Source: Asterias rubens (taxonomy: Eukaryota; Echinodermata; Asteroidea; Forcipulatida; Asteriidae). From it: DNA of 64,000 bases. The translations under genes and the position numbers were made by a program. A model generated the notes under the pieces. That model did no database searches. It saw only the letters and a program-made list of their open reading frames with translations, and was not told the DNA's origin. Positions within the stretch are counted from its first letter, which is position 1. Every line of letters starts with the position of its first letter. The DNA is taken from NCBI RefSeq assembly GCF_902459465.1, contig NC_047068.1:12795195-12859194 (forward strand). The letters are read 5' to 3'. Shown in pieces: positions 1-12,300 of the stretch.

Positions 1-879
1 CAGATGCTTGCATTCTAGGAAGTTAGCACCAACAAAAGGTTAGCATGCCTTTTCATGAGCCGTTGTTTGTAAACATTTCTTGGCCAAGTAAGAAATGAAT
101 GGGGTGGGGTGCCGGACCAGTCATAGCATTGCTATCTGGCTGTTAAAACTATTTTTTGCGAAGCCCAGTAAGTAACCTTGATTTCAGCAATATTTAATCA
201 ACCAACCGCCCATCTCATTTAAACATCTTAACTTTTTGTCATGAATATATTATTACTAGTATAACCCCCTCCCGCATTAGTTTCAAAACATTTACATTAA
301 AAAAGTTAGCTTTGTACCTACAGAAATAGGGTAAACACTAGTGCTGGGCGAATAGTGAAATTTTGTTATTCGGATACCGCTGGCCAACTATCCGAAATTA
401 ACCGGATATTTGAATAGTTTTTTTGCCGCTAGAGGGCGCTTTAAAAAAAAAAATATGTGAATGAGATCTTATGGGCGGATTGATATTAGTTTTAGACAGT
501 GTCACTCGGTTCATTCATAAAAATGACCGGATCTAATTTAAAGATGGCGATTTGCTTTTTCTTTTGATCGTGATTGACTCTACGTGAAGAAAAAATTTGG
601 TAATCTTTGAACAAATTACGTCAGAAATGTAATTGTTTTAACTCTTCACGGAGGTGAGCAGAGTTAAATACTTAATTTATGCTGTTTTATGCTGTCTTAA
701 TAGAAGTTTCATAAGGATTCAGACAAAACATTCAAATCAGTTGTCGCCCGACGTCCGCGGATATTCGGATATTAAAGAATATCTGGTTACTCGGTTGTAA
801 TTATAGAATTATCCGGTTTGTATATAGGTATTCGCGCCCTATGCGGATATCCGGTTCAGAAAAAAAAGGCATGCGCGGT

Positions 880-1917
880 CAGGGTACGAAATTAAGAAAA
901 TTTGCTGGTTGCCCGTAGGGCAACCAGCAACTGAAAATAGGTTGCCCACAAGAAAAATAGGTTGCCCGAAAAAAAAGAGATAAAGGTGAGTCTTACTCTA
1001 TGCTCTAACTCTTGACTTAAATGTTGTCATCATAAGTCAGTGTCTGCTCTGCCTTTTACTCTACCCAACGTGAAACCAAACTTTAGGAGGCTCATTGTTA
1101 TTCTTTGTGTCATGCAACTTTCGTAAATATTAGAACTGTCAGTGTCAACCACGCAAATTAAAGTAGCGAGTGGATCTGCGCTCACACATGCTCGCTAGCT
1201 GTTCCCACACGCTTGTTATGTGCCCGTGCAGCATAACACGCGTGGCACCAGTGATCCCCGGAAAAGCGCAATTTCTAGAAAGCGCGTGTGCCCACAGCCT
1301 CCATTCATCGTGTTTATCATTTGCAAGCTGGTCCCGCGCGCGGCACACTGTGCAGCATGACAACTGCGCGGCACCAGCGGTTGCTGGAAAGCGCGTGTGC
1401 GACCAGGATCAGCGGTGCAAACGTTCAGTCCCAACTATAGAAATGACCCAACTATGTGTTTTGCTACACAGCAAAGATGGTAAGTAAAGGCCCATATATC
1501 TGCAGTTAGGCTGATTCTATAGTTGGGACAGAACAAGGACGTGAATTCCAATTGTAAATGCTGTACGTGTACCCTACGCACGTGCATTACTGTCCCGCTA
1601 TTACACGGCACTGCAATTTTAACCGCGCTGTGCCATCGCATATTATTTAATACGTGAATGATGATGCTGGAAAGTTCTCACATGGCTCGCGGTCCGGTTG
1701 ACGTCGTGGAATATACAAAAATGGTTGAACATCATAAATATTTTGTTTGTGTGGAAAATTCAAACGATCTTTGGAGCTGGCACAATATCAGCAGGTTAGG
1801 CCTAAATTGTTGTTTTTCATAAGGTTGCCCGTCGGGCAACGGCGACACAATCACGGGTTGCCCGGATGATTTTTTGGTTGCCCCGGGCAACCGGGCAACC
1901 GTTAATTTCGCACCCTG
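880..1917. mobile_element. Inverted-repeat element nested in the hAT-like copy
   Basis: Ends are CAGGGTACGAAATTAA and its inverse TTAATTTCGCACCCTG. Several GGTTGCCC-type motifs in both orientations lie just inside each end (906-970 and 1822-1900), as in many transposon sub-terminal arrays. GCGGT is found directly outside both ends. No coding capacity is recognisable. Confidence 0.75.
1428..1529. repeat. Small inverted repeat inside the nested element
   Basis: GTCCCAACTATAGAA at 1428 is matched by its inverse ending at 1529, bounding about 100 bp. It may be a third, tiny insertion or an internal hairpin of its host element. Confidence 0.55.
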
Positions 1918-2046
1918 GCGGTTACGGATAGGAAAACCTATTCGCCATTAACCGGATATTCGAATAATTCGCCCAGGCCTAGTAAACACCTTTAGGCTTT
2001 TTTCGTAAATACAATTTTGTACATTATATCATTCAATTGTGCAGAA

Positions 2047-2181
2047 GTGTCGTGGCGGTTAAGTTCAAACAAGAGCATCGAATTCAAACTCTGGTGTTTC
2101 TGATCAGCTTAGTGTGGGTTCGAATCCCCAGCCGTGACACATGTGACTTTGTGCCCTTACGTTTATATAAGCAAGACACTT
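2047..2181 (+). mobile_element. tRNA-derived SINE fragment
   Basis: A tRNA-like head (GTCGTGGCGGTTAAG, then GGTTCGAATCCCC and GTGACAC) resembles a Ser/Leu-type tRNA with A-box and B-box. It is followed by the start of a SINE body (AGCAAGACACTT). It is a diverged, truncated relative of the copy at 29754. It is not a functional tRNA gene: extra sequence interrupts the cloverleaf. Confidence 0.7.
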
Positions 2182-3596
2182 ATAAAACTTTGATATAATA
2201 CTTTGATACTATTATTATTGTTATCATTTCATTCAACATATTTAAATAGCAATCTTAAAAAACAAGGTTCCAAAAAATTGGCAAAGCAAGGGAAAATAAT
2301 GCTTGCTCAGCCAGTCCGATAAAATAATAAAAATTGACAGGGCAGGGAAATTTCCCAGAAAAATTTCCTTTCAATAATTCCACCTCCTTCACTCCTTTCA
2401 GTTACTTAGTCCCTGCCCCTAGTCATTCTTCAGCCTTTATGCATCAAAATACACCCACACACTATTGCGATGTTGTAACAACTGAATGCACTGCACAGCT
2501 GTCAATGCACTGTTGATTGACTGTGTGTGTCACTTGGTGGATTCCACTGTGTGTACGTGACGCACATTATTTGTATTGTTAAAACTTTGCAATATTTACA
2601 TCATCAAATCTTGGGTTTGCACCATCACTTGAGCTCAATAACAAGCGCTTTTAACACTGCCCCATTGCCAAATGTCCACTGAGTTTCTAGCTATAACAAA
2701 AGTGAACGTCGAACAGATGTCTCTCAAACAATACTCACCTAAAAATTGCACTTGGCTCTTCGTCATCACAACTTCTTTTCTTCGTCCGCCATTTTGGGTG
2801 ACGGACAGAATGTTCGCGGGAAACCGCGCGAGGGCTCCCTTGCGAGTCAAATAATGGTCTCTACTATTTCAGATTTTTTTCGTTAACATAATATTAATAA
2901 TACCATAACTAGATTATATTTGTTGCAAACAATACTTAAACAAATGATTTGCAGACTCAATGCGAACATAACTCGAAAAATTTAATAGCTTAAGCGTATC
3001 CCTTTGCTTTTATAAAAAACCCAACAATTTAACAAAGGCGTTTAAATCGATAAAAATCAACCCCCTTGAAACAGCAATGGAATGATCCAATTCGCCCTGC
3101 GGTTTCAGATCATGAAATCCGTCACTCGATCTATCTGCAGCGAAGTTTCGACGTCTTGCAAAAGCAGATAAAGAGACAACAACTTTTCGCATTTTACTTC
3201 AAAAAATATACCTTTTGGAACAAGAAAATGGCTCCAAAAAGGAATGGCTGATATACCACTGGGTTCTACGCTTCAGTAACGTATCAATTATAATTCAATA
3301 GTGGGTGAGTAAACTGCAAAATTCAAATTGTTTTGACTTTTCATTCAATAAAAATATGACGCAAGATGGCCCATTTACAACACACAGGGAAATGAAGGCA
3401 CAAACAAAAACGGAGTCGAGCGAGTCCTATTTTCATGATTCGCATTTTTGTCTGTTTTTTACTTTTGTCTATGATTTTGATGGTTTGTTTGTTTGCTGCG
3501 TTAGGCGTGCTGATCACAGAATTTAACACTGAGGATTTTGAATATTTTGCTGTTTTCCCAAATTCTAACTTTTCGAAAAGGCCAAGCAAGGTGAAC
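2182..3596. other. Unassigned AT-rich DNA
   Basis: No recognisable exon or repeat end is visible. Short open frames at 2672-2854 and 3305-3629 overlap on both strands and have no family resemblance. Confidence 0.5.
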
Positions 3597-3603
3597 ATAA
3601 TAT

Positions 3604-5999
3604 TAGGGATGTCAAAACGGGTCACGTGACACGCGTAAATATGGCGAACTTTTTCACGTCCAGTGTCAATGTTTCATCTTCCAAAAATTATTTTAACAAA
3701 ATGGAGGAGAATAAAATTTTTTTTAACAAAATGAATGTATTAAGACCACTTTGATGTAGTACTTGATTGAATTTGACACTTACTATAATTTTAGTTTTCT
3801 AGAATAGGGCAATTTAAATCCGTACTTTGCGCTGAAAACATCGCTTTTCTGCGTCCCGTCGATTTATTAACTTTTTGTTTCCGAGCGTGATGAAGTTTTT
3901 CGTTGTGGTTGTAGTCTCACGAAATATGTCCCAATATTGTCATACTTCCCCTTAAAATGAAGCTTAGATGTTTATCTTTTCATATTTAACCCGGGTCAGG
4001 GCGATAAACATGATCTTGAATTAATAAAACACCGAACAAATGTAGCGTTTGATTAAACGCAATGAAAGCCTGTCAGCCCGCGATACAGTTGCATACCGTT
4101 GGAAAGCCCCATTCGTGATCTAACGAATGACAGCAGTGTCAAAGTTCAAGAACGAGGCAGTTTCCGATGAAAGCGCAATCAACACGAGGGGTTGCTCAAG
4201 TTTTATGCACCTATCCGGTACAGAGGTTGTGTATACAGCTAGTTGTCTGGTTTCCACCTCTTATAAAGAGTAACGCATGCAGCACACGGCAAAGCTGTTT
4301 ACGGGGTGACGTCATTGGGCCGAAACCAGACTATTGTATGCTGCGCAATGGTTTTGCAAAATGGAGACTACAGCGCCGCGTCCCCCGTGTGAGAAGGCCG
4401 GTTTATAGTCGGTCGCGCGATGGTCGCGCGACGGAAGACTTGCGCGCAATCCTAAGACTGAGGCCTAAAAACCATGTCTTTTTATGATCGCGCGTCAAGA
4501 TTTCCGACGCCCGACCATCGGGCTTGAGTCTGCATTGTTGACGTTTCCCAAGGTTAAGATCGGACGTGTGGAAAGTGTCGCAAGTATTGTTTACCAAAAT
4601 TGAAGAATAACAGCGGGAATTTTAAATTGTTTCTAGAGAAATTTTGGTTGTTTATAGAGTGTATTCATATTATCTTCGAAAAACAAACTTTTGAGTTGAT
4701 TTTTATACTCTTTCAGTGTCATTAGTGTTCAGTTTTCAGAATTCAGTTCTCATTTTTTTTTTCAATTTTACTAAACTTTAACTGAAACGTCCAGTAGAGT
4801 CAGTGCACAACCTAGCTTCTGTATAAAACAATTATCAGTCTGTAAGTTGGAGCAAATTAAACACAGTTCAGTTTTTCTTTGATTTTTAATTAACATTTAC
4901 TTTTATTAATAAATAACTTTAAGTTTAACACATATTTTCTACAACAACTGCGCTTATTTTGATGAAAATTCTTGAAACAACAATTACACCTAATTTGCAT
5001 ATTTAAAAAAAATAACAAATTTAATTAATTAACAAATTAGTTGGTGGATATTGTTTTTGCATACATATCCTAAAGGTATCTTGCTTTCCTATTCCTGGTC
5101 CAAAAATGAAGGTGGTGACATATTTACTTTTTGAGATATTCCTTTTTGAAAACGTGAGTTTATTATAGAACGGGATTCAAATAACCACCAATTATGCATA
5201 ATTTGCATATTTAAGAAACAAAACAATAAACAGCATAATGGTTTTTTTTGTTTTTTTGTTAAATTATCTGAAATGAATCTCACTTTCCTATTCCTGCTCC
5301 AAAAATGAAGGTAGTCAGACATTTACTTTTTGAGATATTCCCTTTTGAAAACACAAGTTTATTCATTGTTTATTTATAAAACCGGGATCAAATTACCCGC
5401 AATTAGGCATAATTTGCATATTTAAAAAACAAACAATAAATAAGATAATGGATTGTTATTGTTGTTCTTTATTTTATTTTGAGGCACCTGACTTTTCTAT
5501 TAGTGCTCCAAAAATGAACATTGTCAGACATTTACTTTTTGAGATAATGTTCCTTTGAAAACATGGGTTTGTTCAATGTTTGTTTGTTTGTTTAAAAAGC
5601 AGTGAAAAGTCAATATTCACACCTTTCACTAATCCCTCGGGACTTTAGGTCTTTCTTTAAAACTTGTTAATTTAAATTCCTAGCAATCAAATTGTTTTAT
5701 TTCTTCTATTCTCATAAAACTTTTTGCAAGGAAGTAATATATTTAGGTTTTGTGCGACTTGAAACCTTAGTTTGTTAATTAGGACCCTGATAACATTGTT
5801 ATTTGTTTGTTTATTGTTTACGTTAGTTGCTATTAGCAACGGCCTTGTTGAACTTGACCTGTAAATTAATCATAACTTTGGAATCCCTAAACCGATTTTC
5901 TTCAAACTACCACCTAACAACTCCTATCACTGTGTTCTTTCATTATAGCCACATTGCAAAGCAAAAAAAAAAACATTATAATTTCAACTGACATCCCTA
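3604..5999. mobile_element. Large hAT-like non-autonomous element
   Basis: Ends are TAGGGATGTCA and its exact inverse TGACATCCCTA, with the direct repeat ATAATAT immediately outside both (3597-3603, 6000-6006). About 2.4 kb long. It contains a GC-richer part (about 4050-4560) with no recognisable protein and a three-copy tandem array (4991-5590). Confidence 0.75.
4991..5590. repeat. Tandem repeat, about 210-bp unit, three copies
   Basis: Units begin TAATTTGCATATTTAA at 4991, 5199 and 5410. Each carries a TTTCTATT/CCTATTCCTG block, CTCCAAAAATGAA, and ATTTACTTTTTGAGATA in the same order. The copies are diverged. Confidence 0.85.
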
Positions 6000-6394
6000 A
6001 TAATATTGGACATGATTCTGTGTTCATTTTGTGTACTGATGCAGGAGGTCATAGGTCAATTGTGACGTCAAATAAATTGTAAAGCAGATGCTTTTTCTGT
6101 TTCTCTTTTGGGTGTTCTTGCACCACTCATTACTCAAACAATGTTTGAATTTGTTTTAAATAATTATTAATTTGTTTATTTTTTATTTGTTCATTTTTCT
6201 TTGTCTCTTTTAATATGTTTGGCCTCTTGTCTTTGTTTTAAATCCTTCAAAAAGTCCAAGTATCTCTAAAAAACTGAAGACTAAACAAACACTTTTTTGT
6301 TATTAAATTGTTGGACTTTTTCAGATTAGTTTCTGTATCCTGCCACCACTTTCTCATAAGTTATTAAATAAAATAGTATCTCATTTTACTAAAT

Positions 6395-7912
6395 AAAATG
6401 GGATGTCGGACACTTTGTACCTTTGCCACTTTGTACCCTGGACACTTCGTACCTTCGTTGACACTTTGTACCGTAACTAAATTGGTCACTTCGTACCGTG
6501 GGCGGGGTACGAAGTGACCATCAGCTGAGTCACTTCGTACCTTCATTAAAATGTGGATTCCTCAATAATTCAATGTTCGTTGAGATAAAAGTTAATAATA
6601 CTTAATGAATTGTTATTTTTGTTTGAATATGTGAATGTCATTTTTAATGTGAAATTAATATTTTGTATAAGTTAATTAGGCCAAGGACAACATCTTCCGC
6701 CAACATTTTTTACAAGTATTTTACAGCCCTGATACTTCGGCTTTTAAGGGGCACGGCAGTTTTGCCTTGACTTTTTGTAAAAATTTAGGGCACCAAGGCA
6801 ATTTTCAAAAATTTGGAAGGGCATCACGGCAATCATAAAAAGTTGCGAAGGGCACGACGGCAGTTTGAAAAAAAACCTCCGAGAATGCCTGTAAAAAATA
6901 GTTCTTCCAATTTTTCCATTTTCTAACTGTTACCCAATGAAAAAAGAAAGCATTCATCTAATTCAACAAAATAAAGAACAACTACTTACAACACACAATA
7001 AATAATTTTTGTTCATACATAATCCTACTATTGGTCATGCACGTTGTGTAGTTTTTCGTAGAGACGCTAAAATTCCCACGTAACTGCTCCATTTTGACAC
7101 GATGTTGACAGAATAAATGCATGTGGTGCGCGACGCCTATACTGTACATGATGGTACATCACATGTACCAAGCATGGGGAAAACACACTATCCCAGCATG
7201 CAAAGACACGTCGAGTCTGTTTCTCAAGGCGTTTAGCGTTGGTTCGCGAATTTTACCACTAGAGGGCGTTTAATCTCACGCTATCGCTCTGTTCCGAAAC
7301 GCCCTCTAGCGTTCGATGTTTCGAGTATTTTTTTGTCGCACGCAAAGAACAACGACTAACGGGCCTGAAATCTGCTGTTGTGCCTAACGTGCGTGAAATT
7401 GGGGTCTATTTCGTTGCGTGAAACTAACACAGACAGAGCGGGACTTTTTGGCTTATTTTCGAACTTTGACAACGTTGAATATAATTTGTTTTCGGGAGGA
7501 AGGGCACTGCGACAATGATGAGAAAAGGGCACGGCAATCATTGCCGTGAAAAATTGGGTTTTCGAAGGGCATTGCAGCAATCGGTATGGGCAACGACGGC
7601 AATTGCCGTCGTTGCCGTCGTGAAGTATCAGGGCTGATTTTAAAGTCAAACAATCACGCAATCGTCAAAATGGCTCCTTGGTCCCAACACAATAGTAACA
7701 ATTGGTTTGATTTGCTTTTATTTCATAATCATCTGATCACAAAGCACAAAATAATCATAAACGACGATGCAGAAATCCCGAATTAGTACGAAGGTAGGAA
7801 GTGTCTCGTGAGAAGGTACGCAGTGTCCAAGGTACGAAGTGTCCAAAGTCACTACAAAGTGTCCAGGGTACGAAGTAGCAAAGGTATGAAGTGTGCTGAC
7901 ACGAATAAAATG
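6395..7912. mobile_element. Middle-layer element with CACTTCGTACC arrays
   Basis: Both ends consist of arrays of CACTT(C/T)GTACC motifs about 15-20 bp apart, in inverse orientation at the two ends (6408-6545 and 7785-7900). Such sub-terminal arrays are typical binding sites for a transposase. Its exact ends are uncertain, because AATAAAATG(G/A)GAT occurs at both borders. Confidence 0.7.
6724..7636. mobile_element. Innermost element with CAGCCCTGATACTTC ends
   Basis: Ends CAGCCCTGATACTTC and the exact inverse GAAGTATCAGGGCTG bound 913 bp, with ATTTTA directly outside both. Repeated AGGGCA(C)GGCA motifs lie inside each end. It is the last of three nested insertions at this site. Confidence 0.8.
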
Positions 7913-7966
7913 AGATATTTCTTTTAAAATAAAAATTAGTGAACAAGTGATGGCAGGATAAAGAAT

Positions 7967-9163
7967 TTGTTTCCAATTGTAAGTTTTGTAATAAAAATAT
8001 CCAGTGAGAAACCCCTAAGTGAGTAAAAAAAATCCCTACCTCTGGTAGAGTAGGGCTAATTAAAATTTTGGTTGCTTTGAATATATATCAAAACAAATCA
8101 AAAGTTTACAACGGAGGCTTTTTTTTTTTAAATTTTTTTAATTTTTTTATTTTTGATGTTATCCTTAGATAAAATTAACAGTTTGAAATCAAAGTGAGAC
8201 GTAAGCAATTTTGTGAACGAACTTAATTTTTCTCCTCATGGTGTAAATTTGAAAATACTTGTTGTGAATATTTGGACCGGGAAGATCACAAAAATACATA
8301 AATATTGAACCATATAATTCCCCAGATTGCAACAGTAGGGCTTTTAAAAAATTAAAACCCCCAACACACCTGTAAGCCACTTTGCCCGTTGTAATTTTGA
8401 AGGACACTTAAAAAAAATTAAAAAGACAAAAAGGTTATGGAGGCAACTTTTGGGGTTGAAATTACAAACAAATCCTTGTATATCAGTTGCTTCTCAACAA
8501 TCACAACTTTGCCACAAATTTGTTCTCATTCAGTGTGCACAAAACATGTTCAGTCTTTGCTATGCAAAAGTGCTGGATGAATTCTCACAGTCTGTTTGCT
8601 GCTGCCTTCCCACAAGTAAAGTCTTAGAAAAACATGTATAATGTGCAACGAGTCTGTGTCTAGACTTTATTTAAGCATCCATTTTCTTTTAGATTAGAAT
8701 CGCAATTTTGTTCTTAGAATTGCAGTCCTTTTATGGTGCAAAAATGGGGAGTAAAAATGGGGGAAATATATAGTTGACCATTGGTTTATTTTGCCTGGTA
8801 CCCAGGATATATTGAATGCATAGGTAACCAGGCAAAATCAACCAATGGTCGCCTATAGTACCTCACTCGAACTTGCTCAAGGTAAATTCAAGACCATTTT
8901 GCAAAAGGGAACTTCCATCGGAAAATTATAAAATCTATAGGGAACTATTGAAGGGGTTCCATTACTAGGGCATTGGATGCCATATTCCAGGCCTGTTGAA
9001 CTTGTTTCAATTCAGCATACTTAATCCCAACTTCCAAAATGTGGGTCCAGAATGACCCATAGTTTTGAAAACTTCCTAGGAGAACCCCGGTATTTGATAA
9101 CTGAATGAGATGAGAATTGTATTTAGGAGTAATGCATGGATTTTTTAAATGATTAATTCACAG
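7967..9163. other. Upstream DNA before the first RBBP6 coding exon
   Basis: Mostly AT-rich and unassigned, apart from the hairpin at 8776-8850. A non-coding first exon of RBBP6 may lie here or further upstream, but nothing in the sequence identifies it. Confidence 0.4.
8776..8850. repeat. 75-bp hairpin repeat
   Basis: GACCATTGGTTTATTTTGCC is matched by its near-perfect inverse GGCAAAATCAACCAATGGTC around a 35-bp loop that itself carries GGTACC/GGTAACC. It resembles a minimal foldback transposon. Confidence 0.75.
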
Positions 9164-9201
9164 GGAGAACATCGAGCCTCAGCAGCACGAATTAGTGAAA
9201 G
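9164..9201 (+). other. RBBP6: RBBP6 5' UTR segment on the first coding exon
   Basis: A good 3' splice acceptor ends at 9163, preceded by an AT/T-rich tract, and 38 nt lie between it and the ATG at 9202. This implies at least one upstream non-coding exon. I could not place that exon or the promoter, because the DNA upstream is mostly transposon sequence. The ATG context (GAAAG before ATG) is acceptable and the next residues, SSVHYKF, match the start of the DWNN family. Confidence 0.6.
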
Positions 9202-9367
9202 ATGTCGTCTGTTCACTACAAGTTCAAGAGTAGCATCGAGTATGACACGGTCACGTTTGATGGGCTGAGCATTTCTCTGGCGGATCTCAAGAAGGCTATA
9301 TGTGCCCAGAAGAAAATAACCAGGGCAGAGTTTGACCTTCAGATCACAAACGCTCAGAATAGAGAAG
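9202..9367 (+). CDS. RBBP6: RBBP6 coding exon 1 (DWNN domain, first part)
   Basis: Encodes residues 1-55 and the first base of codon 56. The DWNN hallmarks HYKF, YDTVTFDG, ISLADLKK and DLQITNAQ are all readable. The DWNN fold is a ubiquitin-like domain found only at the N terminus of RBBP6 and Mpe1 proteins. The donor is G|gtaatt at 9368, and the frame runs directly into exon 2 as NREEY, matching the family. Confidence 0.95.
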
Positions 9368-12300
9368 GTAATTACAGATTTACTTTTATCATGGGAAAAG
9401 TCATCTTTCTTTTCTGGCTTTCACACCATTGCAACCAAGCCAGATGGTCAGAGTTTGTTTTGCAAGCTGAGAGAACTTTTGCTGTGAACAATTTTTGAAA
9501 TGTTTTGCATCACATGTAAGCCTGTGCCCGACTGATCATCAAGTTACACGTTGTTTATACTTTTAGGGCTCTGGATAAAATAAATTCACTTGAAGGTGCA
9601 GCAAAACGCTAACCACATTTCTGGCACACAGTACACACAACGCATGACCCTGTGCGACACAAACATGTACATTTTCACTTTACATGCTTGTAGTCTTTAC
9701 AGTTTTCAAATTTACCATAGCCCTTGCAGATGTGCTAATGACTGATCACATGTTTCAGTCAGTTATGTTTACATTTAAAAGGTCAGATGCTACTTATATT
9801 ATGTTTACACAACAACTGCTGAATTTCATTTTAAAGACCATACAAAATACCCCCTTCAGCCATCTACATTTAAAGCCATTAATTTTCGGTACAGAACAAC
9901 AACAAAAAGTTCACAGATTTACAAATAATTTACAGGGTTTACAGAAGGTAATGGTGAAAGACTTCTCTTGAAATATTGTTCCATGAAATGCTTTACTTTT
10001 TGAGAAAACATTAAAACAATATAAATTCTCGTTAGCGAGAATTATGGATTTATTTTAAACACAAGAATGGGTTTTCCCGTTATTTTCTCCCGACTCCTAT
10101 GACCGATTGAACCTAAATTTTCACAGGTTTGTTGTTTTATATGGAAGTTGTGATAAACGAAGTGTGGGACTTGGACAATACTGTTTACCGGAAGTGTATA
10201 ATGGCTTTAAAAGATCATGTATTAATAAGTACCTTACTATATTCCTAGGTTTTTACACTCATCTTGTGTTTGAGGAAAAAAAGAAAATTGCGGCGAAAAA
10301 TTGCCCCGCAATATAAGGGCTTCCCCAACACGAGCACTTTTCACCGATGGTGGCAGCAAACATATTGGCAAAAATAGTGTTGACACTGGACGTGTGGTTT
10401 CTTCGGGTTTCTTCAGGTTCATTCGCTGCCGCCTGCACACGACCCGCTAGTGTACAGCAATGGTCTGGTTGCGGACTCACGCTGGCAAAGCTTCTCGTTG
10501 TACGTGTAGTCTGGTTTCATACACACAGCTGTATTGTCCCGCCAGTGTTCAAGATCTTCGACATTTATTATCATTTGTCTTCGGGCCCGCAGGTTCATCG
10601 TTGTCGGCTAATTCTTGCTCAAACTGATAGGGTTCCAACCCCCAAATTTCCTCAGATTCCACCTCAGAGTCATCTTCATCGAATGGAGATGATTAACAGT
10701 ACAACTGTTCACAGCTTGCATTTAATACTTCTTCATTATCAAGTTTGCTTTCAGACGTTGTTGGCTTTATTTTTTACTGTGGCTGTGTGTTGATGTTGTG
10801 TGTGTGCATGGTGTGTGGTGCGTGATCGTCACATGTACACCATGTACTACAAGGCTTATCCGCGGCGCAGTAAACAGTTGTTTGGTTATCTACCACGTCC
10901 AGTGACATCACCTTTCCAGCCTTTCTCAAAATGCACCCGATGGCTTTTGTTTGAGTTTCGGCTGCGCGCAAGAAGACCCGAAGCACTTTTTCATAATTTT
11001 TTTTTCGGGAACATAAAAATTATTACATGACTAAATTTGGGTTATTTCTACTAATTAATATACATTGTTTAAAATGGTGAAAGTTTTTGGTACCATTTTG
11101 TATGGTCTTTAAGAATTTTTAAGGTGCAGCTTCTTAAAACAAAAAATATCTGTATTTGCTCGGCAAACTTTTTCTTGGATTAAACCAACTTTTACGCTAG
11201 AAGTATTTTTAAAAACTTTCCACTGACACCTTGTTGATTTCAAAGAATCCTCATTTCTGAGTTATAATTTTGAAATTGAAAAACACTTCATGATTTTCCA
11301 ATGTGTTCTTTTTTTCCAATTACAGAGTATATCAGTAATGATGACTTGATCCCAAAGAATGCCTCAGTAGTGGTAGTGCGAGTGCCCATCGGTGGACTAC
11401 GGGCCAACATCACAGCGTAAGTTACAATATTTTCTTTCAACTTTTCTCCATTTCTGCTTAGAAATAAAAAACAAATTTTGCATCTCTTGTTTTTTGAGTA
11501 AGCAATGCTCTCATTACTTACAAAAAGATGAGAACTTCAGTCTTTAAAACTTTTGAAGTCATAAAAACATTAGCAAAAAGGCGCACTTATTTGAGTTAAC
11601 CAATTTTATCAAAGCTGGAACGTATTTGAGCAATAAAGTTATCAATGAAGAACTTGCATGGGGACTAACTAGGCATAGACTGAATAGACCCCTTACATAA
11701 CTTGAAATGCTACAGAGAGGCTGAATCGCTATCATCCAATGATTTGCCTCCTCTGACCTCATTGAGGGCAATTTTTGTGAGTGTGCCGTCATATGCAAAG
11801 GGGTAAATTACAAGACAGCGTTGTAGGATGGGGGTTGCCACTGCCTAGTTTTGGATGATGATGTCTTTCAAATATCTCTGAATAAAATTCTAAATAAATG
11901 TTTGTGTTTTCTTGGCAGGGAGCCTACGAGGACCGACGGCCAGCAGAAACCAGTACGTATTAGTCGTGATGACGCTCACTTTCCCTTCTCATTGTCTAAG
12001 TGTTATTATGTTGCCCCCAAGAAAACAAGTAGGTATCCGTTGCAATATCTCACATAAAGGTAGGCCCGCTCTGTAACATATTCACTTTACTATAATCTTA
12101 CTTTTCCCAGACCCCCTACCCCAAACATAAATATATATATAAATAAATAAATTTATTAAAATTGCTTTATTATTTTTTTGCCAAAAGACTGCTTGGAGTC
12201 GTACAGTGAAACTGAATTTGTTTCTGATTGTACTAATATTTATTTCAAATGGTGTTTTCTTTTTTTACGCCAAATTTTCTCCTGTATACATACCATTGTT

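Larger units (their letters stand above)
339..1981. mobile_element. hAT-like non-autonomous DNA transposon
   Basis: A perfect 8-bp direct duplication GTAAACAC flanks it (331-338 and 1982-1989), the hAT-superfamily signature. The ends are TAGTGCTGGGCGAATA and the inverse of TAGGCCTGGGCGAAT. Sub-terminal copies of CCGGATATTCGAATA-like sequence occur near both ends. No transposase frame is visible. It has been interrupted by a second element at 880-1917. Confidence 0.85.
6329..7966. mobile_element. Foldback element split by later insertions (outer layer)
   Basis: The left arm (TTCTGTATCCTGCCACCACTTT, 6331 on) and right arm (inverse, AAGTGATGGCAGGATAAAGAA, ending about 7966) are inverted copies. 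The same palindrome is found uninterrupted at 48339-48425 and as a variant at 43346-43497. Here the two arms are 1.5 kb apart because other elements lie between them. Confidence 0.7.

Noticed and set aside
4167..4487. 106-codon frame inside the 3604-5999 element.
   Set aside because: No transposase or other motif is recognisable and the element appears non-autonomous.
10347..10793. 148-codon plus-strand frame in RBBP6 intron 1.
   Set aside because: Composition is not protein-like and no splice or family support exists; the minus strand shows the more plausible, broken coding text.
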